DNA of 64,000 nt, from positions 527,086-591,085 of the forward strand of contig NZ_SDLR01000005.1 of NCBI RefSeq assembly GCF_004522215.1, read 5' to 3'. The number at the start of each line of letters is the position of its first letter. Within the stretch, counting starts at the first letter, position 1. The stretch is from Ammoniphilus sp. YIM 78166. Lineage in GTDB: Bacteria; Bacillota; Bacilli; Aneurinibacillales; RAOX-1. Of the stretch, positions 15,970 to 24,118 are shown piece after piece. Under the pieces are notes generated by a model, which was not told the DNA's origin, made no database searches, and saw nothing but the letters and a program-made list of their open reading frames with translations. The translations under genes were made by a program, and so were the position numbers.

Positions 15970-16884
15970 TTATTTAAATAAATTCTTTAATACGAACCAA
16001 ACATTCGCTGGCCTTTCCGCTAGGCGGCGCATAAAGTAACCAAACCAATCCATCCCATAAGGGACATAGACACGCACTTTATATCCTTCATCAACCAGGC
16101 GTTTTTGCAAATCCACACAAATTCCGTAAAGCATCTGGAACTCAAATTGTTCCTTGGAGATGTTATGCTCGCGAACGATTTGCTTCGTATAATTAATGAT
16201 GCTTTCATCATGGCTGGCAATTGCGGAGTAGTTACCGTTTAACAGATGAGTCTTGATGATCTTTTTATAGTTGTCATCCACATCTGCTTTCTCCGGGTAA
16301 GCGACCTCTGGAGACTCTTTGTAAGCTCCTTTTACTAAACGCAGATTGGCGTTGATTTCGTTTAAATCTTTCATATCTTGTTCTGTACGGAAGAGGTAGG
16401 CTTGGATAACCAATCCAACATTATCATACTCTTGGCGAAGTTCTCTGTAGATATCCAAAGAAATCTGACAGTGAGCATAATCTTCCATGTCGATGCGGAC
16501 AAAATTCCCGTGCATTTTCGCACGATCCAAGATTCGTCGCATATTGGCCATACACAACTCCTTGCTAATATCCAATCCAAGGGAAGTCATTTTCAGGGAA
16601 AGGTTGGAGTTCACTCCTGCTTTTGCAATCGCATCAAGCGTTTGAATACACATGGAAGCCGACTCATTCGCCTCCTCCTTCGTAAACACAAATTCCCCAA
16701 GGTGGTCTAAGGTTGCCACTCTTCCTTGCTTATTCAATTGGCTCACCGCGTTGATCGCTTTTTCTATTGATTCGCCGGCTACAAAGCGACTTGCACCAAA
16801 TTTAAGCCCATATTTTTTCGCCCATTTGTTGGCGGAACGGTTTTTTCCTAACGCCTGAAACATATTTCGCATTAATAGTTCCAT
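15970..16884 (-). CDS. putB: Proline dehydrogenase (monofunctional)
   Basis: The 304-residue FAD enzyme has a beta/alpha barrel and converts proline to P5C. Markers are NLSLKMTSLGLDIS, VRIDMEDY, LRLVKGAYKES (flavin/substrate Lys-Arg region), ASHDE and the substrate-binding VRVYVPYGMDWFGYFMRRLAERPAN near the C-terminus. The start MELLMRNMF has AGGAGG seven to eight bases upstream. It is the first gene of the put cluster. The leader has a TATAAT and two copies of a 15-bp inverted motif that are likely regulator sites. Confidence 0.95.
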   Translation of the reverse strand: MELLMRNMFQALGKNRSANKWAKKYGLKFGASRFVAGESIEKAINAVSQLNKQGRVATLDHLGEFVFTKEEANESASMCIQTLDAIAKAGVNSNLSLKMTSLGLDISKELCMANMRRILDRAKMHGNFVRIDMEDYAHCQISLDIYRELRQEYDNVGLVIQAYLFRTEQDMKDLNEINANLRLVKGAYKESPEVAYPEKADVDDNYKKIIKTHLLNGNYSAIASHDESIINYTKQIVREHNISKEQFEFQMLYGICVDLQKRLVDEGYKVRVYVPYGMDWFGYFMRRLAERPANVWFVLKNLFK

Positions 16885-16898
16885 GAGGGTATCCTCCT

Positions 16899-16913
16899 GT
16901 TCAAAATTAAACA
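16899..16913. promoter_or_regulatory. Put operon site, copy 1 of a 15-bp inverted pair
   Basis: GTTCAAAATTAAACA lies directly upstream of the ribosome site of the ProDH gene. Its exact reverse complement occurs at 17005-17019, 106 bp away, across the promoter. Likely operator half for the put regulator (inference). Confidence 0.5.
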
Positions 16914-16953
16914 TTATTGGTTTGTTCAACTCGTTGTTGTTCTTTGTATTTTG

Positions 16954-16959
16954 ATTATA
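16954..16959 (-). promoter_or_regulatory. -10 box of the put operon
   Basis: Minus-strand TATAAT, about 70 bases before the ProDH ATG. The -35 position (TACAAA/GTACAA) is poor, consistent with an activated promoter. No GG-N10-GC sigma-54 element is seen in this leader. Confidence 0.55.
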
Positions 16960-17004
16960 CAATGAATTAAACAACTTTGTACATATTTATTTTTCTGAAA
17001 TAAG

Positions 17005-17019
17005 TGTTTAATTTTGAAC
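17005..17019. promoter_or_regulatory. Put operon site, copy 2 of the 15-bp inverted pair
   Basis: TGTTTAATTTTGAAC, the perfect reverse complement of copy 1. It is centred about 55 bp upstream of the -10 box, an activator-like position. Confidence 0.5.
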
Positions 17020-17053
17020 AACAAGAAAAACTATTCTCACGACGAGAATAGCC

Positions 17054-17707
17054 TTAACCTTTCCCTTCTACCTTTTTAAACTGGATATACGAAAAAATTA
17101 CAGGCACAGCTACCGTTATAAACAGGAAGAAACTGCATAGCCAAACTGTCACAGGCCCAGGCAAAAAAGCCGCAACCAGAAACACGACGCCAGTCACCAT
17201 GAATAATGGACCGCCAATTCGATGGGTTTTCCTCCATACTTCATCATTCGCCATGGTCCACGGCGTTCGAATGCCAATAAAGTACGTCGGACGGATTTGT
17301 CCCATATAGTTCCCGATAATGAGAAACAGGAGTCCTATACCCAATAAAGTAAACAGTTGAATGTTGATTGGATATCCTAAGTTATACAGAATGATAAAGG
17401 TAAAAGCGCCGCTTAACAAAACAGATAAGGAAAATCGAAAGATTTCATAGGTACGACCGAACTTCTTGTAATTCTCACTTTTCGGATCAATCTTTCTAAA
17501 TCCCTTAAACAAAAAAGGATAAGCTAATAAGAACAAACTAAATATTAATAAGAAAGAAATTTTACCTTGATAGCGATTGGGACTTCCGTCCACACCAAAG
17601 TGTACAGCCATCTGATCAGGCAAGTCACCAAAAAAGACCAAAAATAGGATGATAGGTATCGCAGATACCAAGATAATCAATCCATCCGTCCGATTCATCT
17701 TCGTCAT
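17054..17707 (-). CDS. sdpI: SdpI-like immunity/signal membrane protein
   Basis: The 217-residue membrane protein has six hydrophobic helices: an N-terminal DUF1648 part (PDQMAVHFGVDGSPNRY) and a C-terminal SdpI part (IGNYMGQIRPTYFIGIRTPWTMANDEVWRKTHR). In B. subtilis SdpI protects against the SdpC toxin and sequesters the repressor SdpR. The start has GGGGGAG upstream and lies one base after the sdpR stop. No sdpABC toxin genes are in the window, so the pair looks orphaned and may respond to another peptide. Confidence 0.85.
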   Translation of the reverse strand: MTKMNRTDGLIILVSAIPIILFLVFFGDLPDQMAVHFGVDGSPNRYQGKISFLLIFSLFLLAYPFLFKGFRKIDPKSENYKKFGRTYEIFRFSLSVLLSGAFTFIILYNLGYPINIQLFTLLGIGLLFLIIGNYMGQIRPTYFIGIRTPWTMANDEVWRKTHRIGGPLFMVTGVVFLVAAFLPGPVTVWLCSFFLFITVAVPVIFSYIQFKKVEGKG

Positions 17708-17708
17708 G

Positions 17709-17984
17709 CTAACTCCCCCGTTCCTTTTTTTTATCCAAGATATCAAAAAACCAGCCCATTAGCTCCTGAACCACCGTTGTATTTAGCGAATACACGATAT
17801 GCTGACCTTGTCGCTCATCTATGACAAGTCTGGCCTGCTTTAAGATATTAAGATGGTGCGAAATACTCGGTTTTGAAATGTTGAAATGGGCCGCAATGTC
17901 GCCCGCTGTCATATTCTTTTCCTTGAGCAGATTGATCATTTCCCGTCTCGTAGGATCGGACAAAGCCTTAAATGAATCGTTCAT
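17709..17984 (-). CDS. sdpR: SdpR-like ArsR family autorepressor
   Basis: The 91-residue winged-helix protein contains FKALSDPTRREMINLLKE, then the recognition region GDIAAHFNISKPSISHHLNILK and a wing ERQGQHIVYSLN. No metal-binding cysteines are present, as in SdpR. The second of two ATGs is preferred (GGGGG at six-base spacing). It is the first gene of the sdpRI-like operon. A perfect 13-bp inverted repeat follows the -10 box and is the expected operator. Confidence 0.88.
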   Translation of the reverse strand: MNDSFKALSDPTRREMINLLKEKNMTAGDIAAHFNISKPSISHHLNILKQARLVIDERQGQHIVYSLNTTVVQELMGWFFDILDKKKERGS

Positions 17985-17996
17985 CATGCGCCCCCT

Positions 17997-18024
17997 ATTT
18001 AGATATTTAGATAAATATCTAAAT
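17997..18024. promoter_or_regulatory. SdpR-type operator
   Basis: Perfect inverted repeat: ATTTAGATATTTA (17997-18009), 2-bp centre, TAAATATCTAAAT (18012-18024). It lies between the -10 box and the ribosome site of sdpR, so binding would block transcription. Confidence 0.8.
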
Positions 18025-18052
18025 ATAATATATCCTATAATGAGTTTTTTTG
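18023..18052 (-). promoter_or_regulatory. Promoter of the sdpRI-like operon
   Basis: Minus-strand TTGCAA and TATATT separated by 17 bp, immediately upstream of the 28-bp palindrome. Confidence 0.65.
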
Positions 18053-18112
18053 CAAAGAAATAAGATAACGTGAAAAACCACTGTTCTCATATGAAGGAAC
18101 AGTGGCTCAAAA

Positions 18113-18613
18113 TTATTTACCAGAAGACAATGCTTCATTAAGTTTATCGAAATAAGGCTGAATCTGAGTTAAAAGCCTCTCATAGGCAACTTTATCCTCA
18201 GGGTTTAGCTTCTCGGGATGTAGATTCCCCTTCAAATCCGCCATTTTAATATTATAATAGGTTAAGTCCTTGAGTAAGAGAAGAAATTGAGCAAACTCCT
18301 TTGGTCCTAGCGTAGCTTGAGCATGCACTAATTTGGATTCAAAGTGTTGGTAATCCTCCTGGGTACCACCCACCCGTTCCAAATTTTCAACAGATCCCCA
18401 AACTTTATCAGACAAGTAAGTATAACCCGCAAAAGCCGCCGTGGGAAGGAGTAGACATGTGGCTAACACCGTGGGAACCAGTCTTCGTTTCCATTTTCCC
18501 GTCGGAGATGAAAAGTCTATATTTTGCAGGACCCGTTCTTTCATCTCAGGTTTAGGTTGCACCCGTTCAGCCTCCCATTGCAAAGCCTGGCGAATCTGGT
18601 GATTAATACTCAT
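18113..18613 (-). CDS. Membrane-anchored anti-sigma-like protein (DUF3600-like)
   Basis: The 166-residue protein has a cytoplasmic N-terminus (IRQALQWEAERVQPKPEMKERVLQNI), one membrane helix (about 44-66, VLATCLLLPTAAFAGYTYL) and an outer helical domain. This layout and the 11-base overlap with the ECF sigma gene identify it as the cognate anti-sigma/regulatory protein. The outer part resembles DUF3600 sensors. The signal it perceives is unknown. Confidence 0.7.
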   Translation of the reverse strand: MSINHQIRQALQWEAERVQPKPEMKERVLQNIDFSSPTGKWKRRLVPTVLATCLLLPTAAFAGYTYLSDKVWGSVENLERVGGTQEDYQHFESKLVHAQATLGPKEFAQFLLLLKDLTYYNIKMADLKGNLHPEKLNPEDKVAYERLLTQIQPYFDKLNEALSSGK

Positions 18614-19190
18614 GCCGCTCTTCCACCTTTCTAATCGTAATCTTCTTTTCCTCGTTCTCTTGACGAAGCTTCTTTAGTGCGGAATGAGTGCGTGACTTTA
18701 CCGTTCCAATCGGAATATCAAGTATCTCAGCCATTTCGTCTTGCTTATACTCGTTAAAATAATGAAGAATGATGATCTGCTTTAGTTTAAAGGGCAGTGC
18801 ATAGATTCCTTCTAGTAGGTCTCCATGAGATAGATCTTCAACGATCCTCTCCGAAAAATCACCAGCAACAGGTTCCTTCTCATAAACAGCTGACTTATAC
18901 AAGATTCGGAAGTTCATCCATCTCTTTCGGCGATAAGAATGTATTTGTTTCATTACAATCCCCATTAACCAGGGCTGGAAAGGGCGCTGAACATCGTATT
19001 TGGGTAAAGACTTGTGCAATTGAATGTAAACTTCTTGAACAATATCCTCCGCCTCTGATTTCTCTTCCACAAGAAAATGAATGGTCTGATAGACTTGCTT
19101 TATTGTTTGCTCATACAACTCACCAAAAGCTGCCCGGTTTCCGGATATCGCACGGTTAATAAGCTCATGTAAATCACTTGCCTGATCCAA
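18603..19190 (-). CDS. ECF RNA polymerase sigma factor
   Basis: The 195-residue sigma-70 family protein has regions 2 and 4 only. Region 2 has EEKSEAEDIVQEVYIQLHKSLPKYD and PFQPWLMGIVMKQ; region 4 has LPFKLKQIIILHYFNEYKQDEMAEILDIPIGTVKSRTHSALKKLR. The TTG at 19190 is chosen because AGGAGGG sits eight bases upstream. It belongs to the SigV/SigX/SigM-like group. A TGAAAG...CGTC pair around 19285-19315 on the minus strand is a possible self-controlled promoter. Confidence 0.9.
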   Translation of the reverse strand: MDQASDLHELINRAISGNRAAFGELYEQTIKQVYQTIHFLVEEKSEAEDIVQEVYIQLHKSLPKYDVQRPFQPWLMGIVMKQIHSYRRKRWMNFRILYKSAVYEKEPVAGDFSERIVEDLSHGDLLEGIYALPFKLKQIIILHYFNEYKQDEMAEILDIPIGTVKSRTHSALKKLRQENEEKKITIRKVEERHEY

Positions 19191-19386
19191 CTTGTTTTCC
19201 CTCCTCTCATCGGTTTCACTGTATATTGGTAGGATCTTATTTTTTCGTTCGATTTTTATTAAAAATTTCTTCATCACCGAAGTTACGACGAGACTCGTTA
19301 GCTGATTCTTTCACATCGGAATAATATTCCTTATCAAATCACAAACTAAATAAACATTTTAGTAACCAGGAATCGAGGGATCTTTC

Positions 19387-20004
19387 ATGACCAGTGGGCA
19401 AGAAAAACAGTTCTTGGAACTATATGGACTTCAAAAAAAGACCTATGACATGTGGACCGATTACTGGTTCCAATATGTAGCAGGGACTTGGCAATTCTGG
19501 GTTTACGTCGCGTTTATCATCGTTCCCCTTGTCGTTCTCTATTTTTATCTTGATCGGAAGAAAGCTTATTTTTTAGGTTTCTACGGTTTTTGCGTGCACA
19601 TGCTTGCAGCTTATATTGATGCTTTCGGTACCAGTAAGGGTCTCTGGGGATTTCCTTACAAAGCCGTACCTGTGCTGCCCGCAAGCTTTTCTATAGATGC
19701 CGTTTTAATCCCCGTATCCTTTATGTTAACGTATCAATGGACACTAAATCGCAATAAGAACTACTACCTCTATTTAACCCTTCTTAGTGTCGTTTTCGCC
19801 TTCGGCCTGAAGCCCTTATTATCCGTCCTCGGTTTGTTTGTCATATTCGAGGGAACCACCTTTTTCCATATTTTTTTATGGTATTTTTCCGGGGTGGTGC
19901 TTTCTAAGTGGGTCATCAATATTTTTATCCATTTCAGACAGCAGGAAGAGCAACCGTCCTTTCCCCCTATGCGTCTGTTTGCCAAAAAAGAAAAAACCAA
20001 GTAG
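19387..20004 (+). CDS. CBO0543-like integral membrane protein
   Basis: The 205-residue protein has five to six hydrophobic helices, an aromatic-rich N-terminus (MWTDYWFQYVAGTWQFWVYV) and a central GFCVHMLAAYIDAFGTSKGLWGFPYKAVP. This matches the CBO0543 family, membrane proteins of spore-forming Firmicutes without assigned function. It is divergent from the ECF sigma operon and ends in a terminator. Confidence 0.7.
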   Translation: MTSGQEKQFLELYGLQKKTYDMWTDYWFQYVAGTWQFWVYVAFIIVPLVVLYFYLDRKKAYFLGFYGFCVHMLAAYIDAFGTSKGLWGFPYKAVPVLPASFSIDAVLIPVSFMLTYQWTLNRNKNYYLYLTLLSVVFAFGLKPLLSVLGLFVIFEGTTFFHIFLWYFSGVVLSKWVINIFIHFRQQEEQPSFPPMRLFAKKEKTK

Positions 20005-20029
20005 CCTTTCGTGAGGTTACTTGGTTTTT
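19997..20029 (+). terminator. Terminator after the CBO0543-like gene
   Basis: CCAAGTAGCC, 8-base loop, GGTTACTTGG then TTTTT; one wobble in a 10-bp stem, overlapping the stop codon. Confidence 0.85.
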
Positions 20030-20351
20030 GCATTCTTAGGACACCTGCACAAAAACTCCTCCGTGGAGGTCAATTCATAGTATAGGCAACAGGTCTTTCT
20101 CACGCGGCTGACTGCCAACTACAAAATCAAACAGAGGTTTGATGCACCCGAAACAGGATATTCGCAAAATGAGGGCATCATTCAAGGGCTTTGATTCCCT
20201 GAATATGAGTACAGCATCCATACAAGGAAACGAAAGTACTCCCGCGACGACTGCAAATAACAAAGCGTTTAGTGACATGAAACTCTCAACTTTTCTATCC
20301 TATTATCTTATTGCAATAGACGAGTCTATCAAAGGTAAAGTTTCAGCTATA
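20030..20351. other. Intergenic stretch without a supported gene
   Basis: Two overlapping short frames exist on opposite strands (minus 20075-20278, 67 codons, hydrophobic start; plus 20139-20417), neither with a clear ribosome site or a recognised family. A small palindrome (CTCCTCCGTGGAG) sits near 20058. I see no further signal. Confidence 0.4.
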
Positions 20352-20400
20352 CAAAAAAACTGTCACTCCGATCGAATCGACAAGATTCGGGGAGTGACAG
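20352..20400 (-). terminator. Terminator of ggt
   Basis: On the minus strand, CTGTCACTCC pairs with GGAGTGACAG, enclosing a second stem of the CGAATC/GATTCG type, followed by seven T. Confidence 0.85.
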
Positions 20401-20406
20401 GCACTA

Positions 20407-22500
20407 TTAATTTGTAATCTTAAACTTATCCTCGCTGTAGTGGTTTTGAACAGGTGTAGACGTTTGTGCTTTTTCCTTGGCAAGGAGTACAGCGCGCTCT
20501 TCCTTGTTCCAAGAAACCTGATAGCCTAGAGCTTCCGCAACCGCTCTTACAGGCAAGACCTCAATTCCATTCACCTGGATAGAGTCAACTGCTAGATTCT
20601 TTGCTTCCGCACCTAAACCTAATAGAAGCTTTCCGGCTTCAACATAGCTTGTACCATCTTGAATATGCAGTTGAGAAGCTGTAAATGGATAGGATAGACC
20701 GTTCACCTTCAGAGTAAATGACCCTTTTTCTGTTGGTTCAGCGGCTTTTGGCTTATCCATCACGATCTTCACCGCATCTACGCCCAACACCGAACCTTCG
20801 CGTGTATTATCCGCGCCACCGTACATTTTTCCTGTTTCAAAGTCATACATGACTGCTTGTACATTTCCGATATTTTGTGGTGCTTCGTCAAATCGATGTC
20901 CTTTACCGAGTAATTCAAGAATAACGTCTTGATTAATACCCGACTCCCAGCGAACATCCGGATAATTACTAGAATAGATTCTAGGTGTTAAGATAGCATC
21001 TTGAATATTTAGATCATGGTCGATGACATTCATAATCGTCTGAGCTACCGACGTAATAATCGTTGGACCGCCTGGTGAGCCTACAGCCATAAAAGGCTGA
21101 CCATCCTTAATTACGAGCGTAGGCGTCATGCTACTACGAGGGCGCTTTCCTGGTTCCACTTGGTTTACACCGCCAGGTGTCGCATCAAAGTCTGTCATCT
21201 CATTGTTAAGCATGAAGCCATATCCCGGAACCATGATCCCCGAACCAAATACAGCCTCAATGGTCGTTGTATAAGATACAAGATTACCCCATTGATCCAT
21301 TACGGAAAAATGAGTCGTCTCACCCGTTGGGTTTTCTTTCTCTTTCACTTTTGCTAAAGCAGATAGATCTTCGTCCTCATACTTCCACGGATTTCCTTCT
21401 TTAACAACCGCATTCGCTTCTGCAGGGTTGATGAGTTGCCTTCTCTCGTCAATATAAGTTTTATCAATCAGCCCCTTTTTCGGAACCGGGTAGAAGTCCT
21501 CATCCGCCATGTAAGCTGCGCGATCAGCATAAGCCAAATGTATGGACTCAATCAAACGGTGTAGGTAATCTGCAGAGTTTACCCCCATTTTCTTCACATC
21601 ATAGCCTTCCATTAATTGCAAGATTTGAAGAACGGTAAGACCTCCAGAGCTAGGTGGTGACATTGAGGCTACCTGATAACCCCGGTACTCTCCTAGAACA
21701 GGCTCTCTTTCTTTGACCACATAGTTGTTCAAATCCTCGATCGTCATCGTGCCGCCGCGCTTTTGCACTTCCGCAACCAAGGCTTCTCCCACTTCCCCTT
21801 TATAAAATACATCCGTCCCTTTTTCTTGGATCAGCTTTAAAGTTTTGGCTAGATTAGGCTGTACGAGGAAATCACCTTCCTTCTTCGCAACCCCGCCTGG
21901 ATAAAACACTTCGGCAGCTGTACCGTACTGCTTAAGCTTGTCAGCGTTTTCACCTATGTATTGAGCCATAGACCAATTCACAGTAATCCCTTTCTCCGCT
22001 TGTTCAATGGCTGGCTGGATCACTTCAGCTAACTTCTTTGTTCCGTACTTCTCTAAAGCAACCTCTACACCTTTAAGGGTACCCGGGACTCCTACTGCTT
22101 TTCCGCTAGTATGACGCTCAAACCATGGAATAGGCTTCCCATCTTCCCCTAAGAAATAGTTAGGCGTAACGTCCTTAGGTGCCATCTCACGGCTATCGAT
22201 GATGGTGATTTTGTTCTGATCCTTGAGGTAGACCATCAAAAAACCACCGCCGCCAATACCTGACATCATAGGCTCCACGACCATTAGCGATAGTTGAATG
22301 GCCGCGGCAGCATCTACCGCGTTACCTCCATTAGCTAGAATTTCCTTCCCTACTTCTGCAGCTAGCGGATGAGCAACTGCCACAATTCCCTTCGTAGCTG
22401 CCTCCATGGTAGGATCTACACCTGGCACGTGAGCTAGTGCTGGCGTTACCAAGGAGAAGAAGGTAAAACTAGCAATCACAAAACTCTTTAATTTAACCAT
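20407..22500 (-). CDS. ggt: Secreted gamma-glutamyltransferase with C-terminal stalk domain
   Basis: The 697-residue precursor has a signal peptide (cleavage after ALA near 24) and the Ntn-hydrolase core. It is cut autocatalytically before the Thr of PTGETTHFSVMD (about 394) into two subunits. Substrate motifs SMTPTLV and GSPGG are present. It transfers or hydrolyses gamma-glutamyl groups of glutathione or polyglutamate outside the cell. Residues about 605-690 form a copper-amine-oxidase-N-like stalk domain (LKVNGLSYPF...VLPVRAVAEALGYQVSWN), an addition not found in B. subtilis Ggt that may tether it to the wall. The second of two ATGs fits GGAGG better. Confidence 0.93.
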   Translation of the reverse strand: MVKLKSFVIASFTFFSLVTPALAHVPGVDPTMEAATKGIVAVAHPLAAEVGKEILANGGNAVDAAAAIQLSLMVVEPMMSGIGGGGFLMVYLKDQNKITIIDSREMAPKDVTPNYFLGEDGKPIPWFERHTSGKAVGVPGTLKGVEVALEKYGTKKLAEVIQPAIEQAEKGITVNWSMAQYIGENADKLKQYGTAAEVFYPGGVAKKEGDFLVQPNLAKTLKLIQEKGTDVFYKGEVGEALVAEVQKRGGTMTIEDLNNYVVKEREPVLGEYRGYQVASMSPPSSGGLTVLQILQLMEGYDVKKMGVNSADYLHRLIESIHLAYADRAAYMADEDFYPVPKKGLIDKTYIDERRQLINPAEANAVVKEGNPWKYEDEDLSALAKVKEKENPTGETTHFSVMDQWGNLVSYTTTIEAVFGSGIMVPGYGFMLNNEMTDFDATPGGVNQVEPGKRPRSSMTPTLVIKDGQPFMAVGSPGGPTIITSVAQTIMNVIDHDLNIQDAILTPRIYSSNYPDVRWESGINQDVILELLGKGHRFDEAPQNIGNVQAVMYDFETGKMYGGADNTREGSVLGVDAVKIVMDKPKAAEPTEKGSFTLKVNGLSYPFTASQLHIQDGTSYVEAGKLLLGLGAEAKNLAVDSIQVNGIEVLPVRAVAEALGYQVSWNKEERAVLLAKEKAQTSTPVQNHYSEDKFKITN

Positions 22501-22525
22501 CATCTTCCTCCTTAAACTATTATTG

Positions 22526-22551
22526 GTAATATATTACTAGAAATATATTAC
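22526..22551. promoter_or_regulatory. Palindrome upstream of ggt
   Basis: GTAATATATT (22526-22535) and AATATATTAC (22542-22551) are perfect 10-bp arms around a 6-bp centre, 26 bases before the ggt ATG. The position suits a repressor operator over the promoter. No cognate regulator is adjacent. Confidence 0.5.
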
Positions 22552-22589
22552 AAGAGCAATGATGATGAATACTAGAATTGAAAAATAGG

Positions 22590-22627
22590 AAAAAAGTCTG
22601 CACCTTGATATCAAGACCCAGACTTTC
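22590..22627 (-). terminator. Terminator of the RidA-like gene
   Basis: On the minus strand, AAGTCTG and CAGACTT enclose an inner CTTGATATCAAG palindrome, then TTTTTCC. Confidence 0.75.
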
Positions 22628-22632
22628 TTCTC

Positions 22633-23088
22633 CTACTTTACGGCCACAATCATCTCAATTTCGACCGGCGTATTGCTTGGAAGTTCGGCTACTCCCACGG
22701 CAGAACGAGAATGTCTCCCCATTTCTCCAAAAATCTCAACCAACAGCTCAGAAGCTGCGTTCATGACTACGGGCTGTTTAGTAAATCCAGACGCGGAATT
22801 CACAAACCCTGTAATTTTAAGAATGCGCTCGATTCGGTCTAAGGAGCCGAGCTCTTGCTTTAAGCTGGCCAACCCATTTAGGATACATACCCTTGCCGCT
22901 TCTTGGGCTTGTTCGACCGTGACATCCTCCCCTACTTTACCCGTATGAAGGAGCTCACCATCTTTTCTTGGCAGCTGCCCACTCACATAAGCAACCCCTT
23001 GATGAACAACCACGGGAACATACTGAAAAAGTGGGGCCGCTGCGGGAGGAAGGCTCAGTCCTAATTCGTCGATTCTTGCTTCAATCAT
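22633..23088 (-). CDS. RidA/YjgF family protein
   Basis: The 151-residue protein of the RidA family has VSGQLPRKDGELLHTGKVGEDVTVEQAQEAARVCILNGLASL and the closing SRSAVGVAELPSNTPVEIEM. The family hydrolyses reactive enamine/imine intermediates released by PLP enzymes. The Arg of the SRSAVGV segment sits where RidA enzymes bind the substrate carboxylate. The longer YjgF subgroup (about 150 residues) often keeps the fold without proven activity. It is divergent from a threonine dehydratase, the enzyme that makes such enamines. The start has AGGAGG upstream. Confidence 0.88.
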   Translation of the reverse strand: MIEARIDELGLSLPPAAAPLFQYVPVVVHQGVAYVSGQLPRKDGELLHTGKVGEDVTVEQAQEAARVCILNGLASLKQELGSLDRIERILKITGFVNSASGFTKQPVVMNAASELLVEIFGEMGRHSRSAVGVAELPSNTPVEIEMIVAVK

Positions 23089-23176
23089 ATAAATACCTCC
23101 TAGCTGTAGAAAAATAATGGAAACTCTTATACTATATAGGAATAATCCCATTACGACAAACATGAGGAGTTCCAAA

Positions 23177-24118
23177 ATGATCTCATTAAACGATATTCAA
23201 AAGGCACAAGAGTGGATAGCCAGTCTAGTCGTGAGGACACCCCTTCTTACGTCCCAAACCATTTCAGCTGAGCACGGCAACCAACTTTTCCTTAAATCAG
23301 AGCACTTACAAAAAACGGGCTCCTTTAAGATTCGAGGAGCAACTCATAAAGTTTTACTAACAGCCAATGAAGGTGCCCAGCACGTCGTCGCTGCCTCCTC
23401 TGGCAATCATGGACAGGCCGTCGCCTACATCGCCCGTCAGCTGGGCCTGCAATCCACTATCGTGGTTCCCGAGGACGCCGCCCTGTGTAAGCAGGCAGCC
23501 ATTCAAGCTTATGGGGGAAAAGTGGAACTCTTCGGCACCAACTCTCCGGAACGCTTACAAAGAGCCGCGCAAATTAGCGAGGAGAATGGAGCCGTTTTTA
23601 TCCCTCCTTATGACGACCCTGCTATCATGGCTGGGCAAGGAACCATTGGTCTAGAGATTATAGAACAGCTTTCTGATGTGGATATTGTGTATGTTCCCGT
23701 TGGTGGCGGCGGGCTGATCTCCGGTGTAGCCGTGGCGCTTAAAGAGTTAAAACCTACCATTCAAGTGATTGGGGTGGAGCCAGCCCTTGCCCAAGATACC
23801 TATCTTTCCATTCAAAAAGGAGAAAGGACCTCTATACCGCCTACCCAAACCATCGCCGATGGTTTGAGAACCTCCATACCGGGAGAATTAACCTTCCCTC
23901 TTGTCCAGCGCTTTGTCAATGATATCGTACTCGTATCGGAAGATCAGATTAAACAAGCGTTTTCGCTTGTGCTGAGCCGAATGAAACAGCTCATCGAACC
24001 TTCCGCGGCGGTGGCCGTGGCAGCGGCCTTAGCCCACCCACCGGAAGGCAAACGAATCGTTGCCGTCGTGTCAGGCGGAAACGTGGATCTTGACCGCATC
24101 CCTAGCCTTCTTGTTTAA
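23177..24118 (+). CDS. Threonine/serine dehydratase (PLP)
   Basis: The 313-residue fold-type II PLP enzyme has the cofactor Lys in HLQKTGSFKIRGA near residue 55, phosphate-binding SSGNHGQAVA, and the glycine-rich VPVGGGGLISG near 180. There is no C-terminal ACT domain, so this is the short catabolic type (TdcB-like) that deaminates threonine to 2-oxobutyrate. Threo-hydroxyaspartate dehydratase or serine racemase activity is possible. GAGGAG precedes the ATG. Its 3' end overlaps the convergent lipoprotein gene by 17 bases. Confidence 0.88.
   Translation: MISLNDIQKAQEWIASLVVRTPLLTSQTISAEHGNQLFLKSEHLQKTGSFKIRGATHKVLLTANEGAQHVVAASSGNHGQAVAYIARQLGLQSTIVVPEDAALCKQAAIQAYGGKVELFGTNSPERLQRAAQISEENGAVFIPPYDDPAIMAGQGTIGLEIIEQLSDVDIVYVPVGGGGLISGVAVALKELKPTIQVIGVEPALAQDTYLSIQKGERTSIPPTQTIADGLRTSIPGELTFPLVQRFVNDIVLVSEDQIKQAFSLVLSRMKQLIEPSAAVAVAAALAHPPEGKRIVAVVSGGNVDLDRIPSLLV

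Noticed and set aside
16884..17040. Sigma-54 promoter for the put operon, suggested by the adjacent bEBP-like gene
   Set aside because: No GG-N10-GC element is found; a TATAAT box is present instead.
20139..20417. 92-codon plus-strand ORF upstream of the ggt terminator
   Set aside because: No ribosome site or recognisable domain, and it overlaps the ggt terminator and stop on the other strand.
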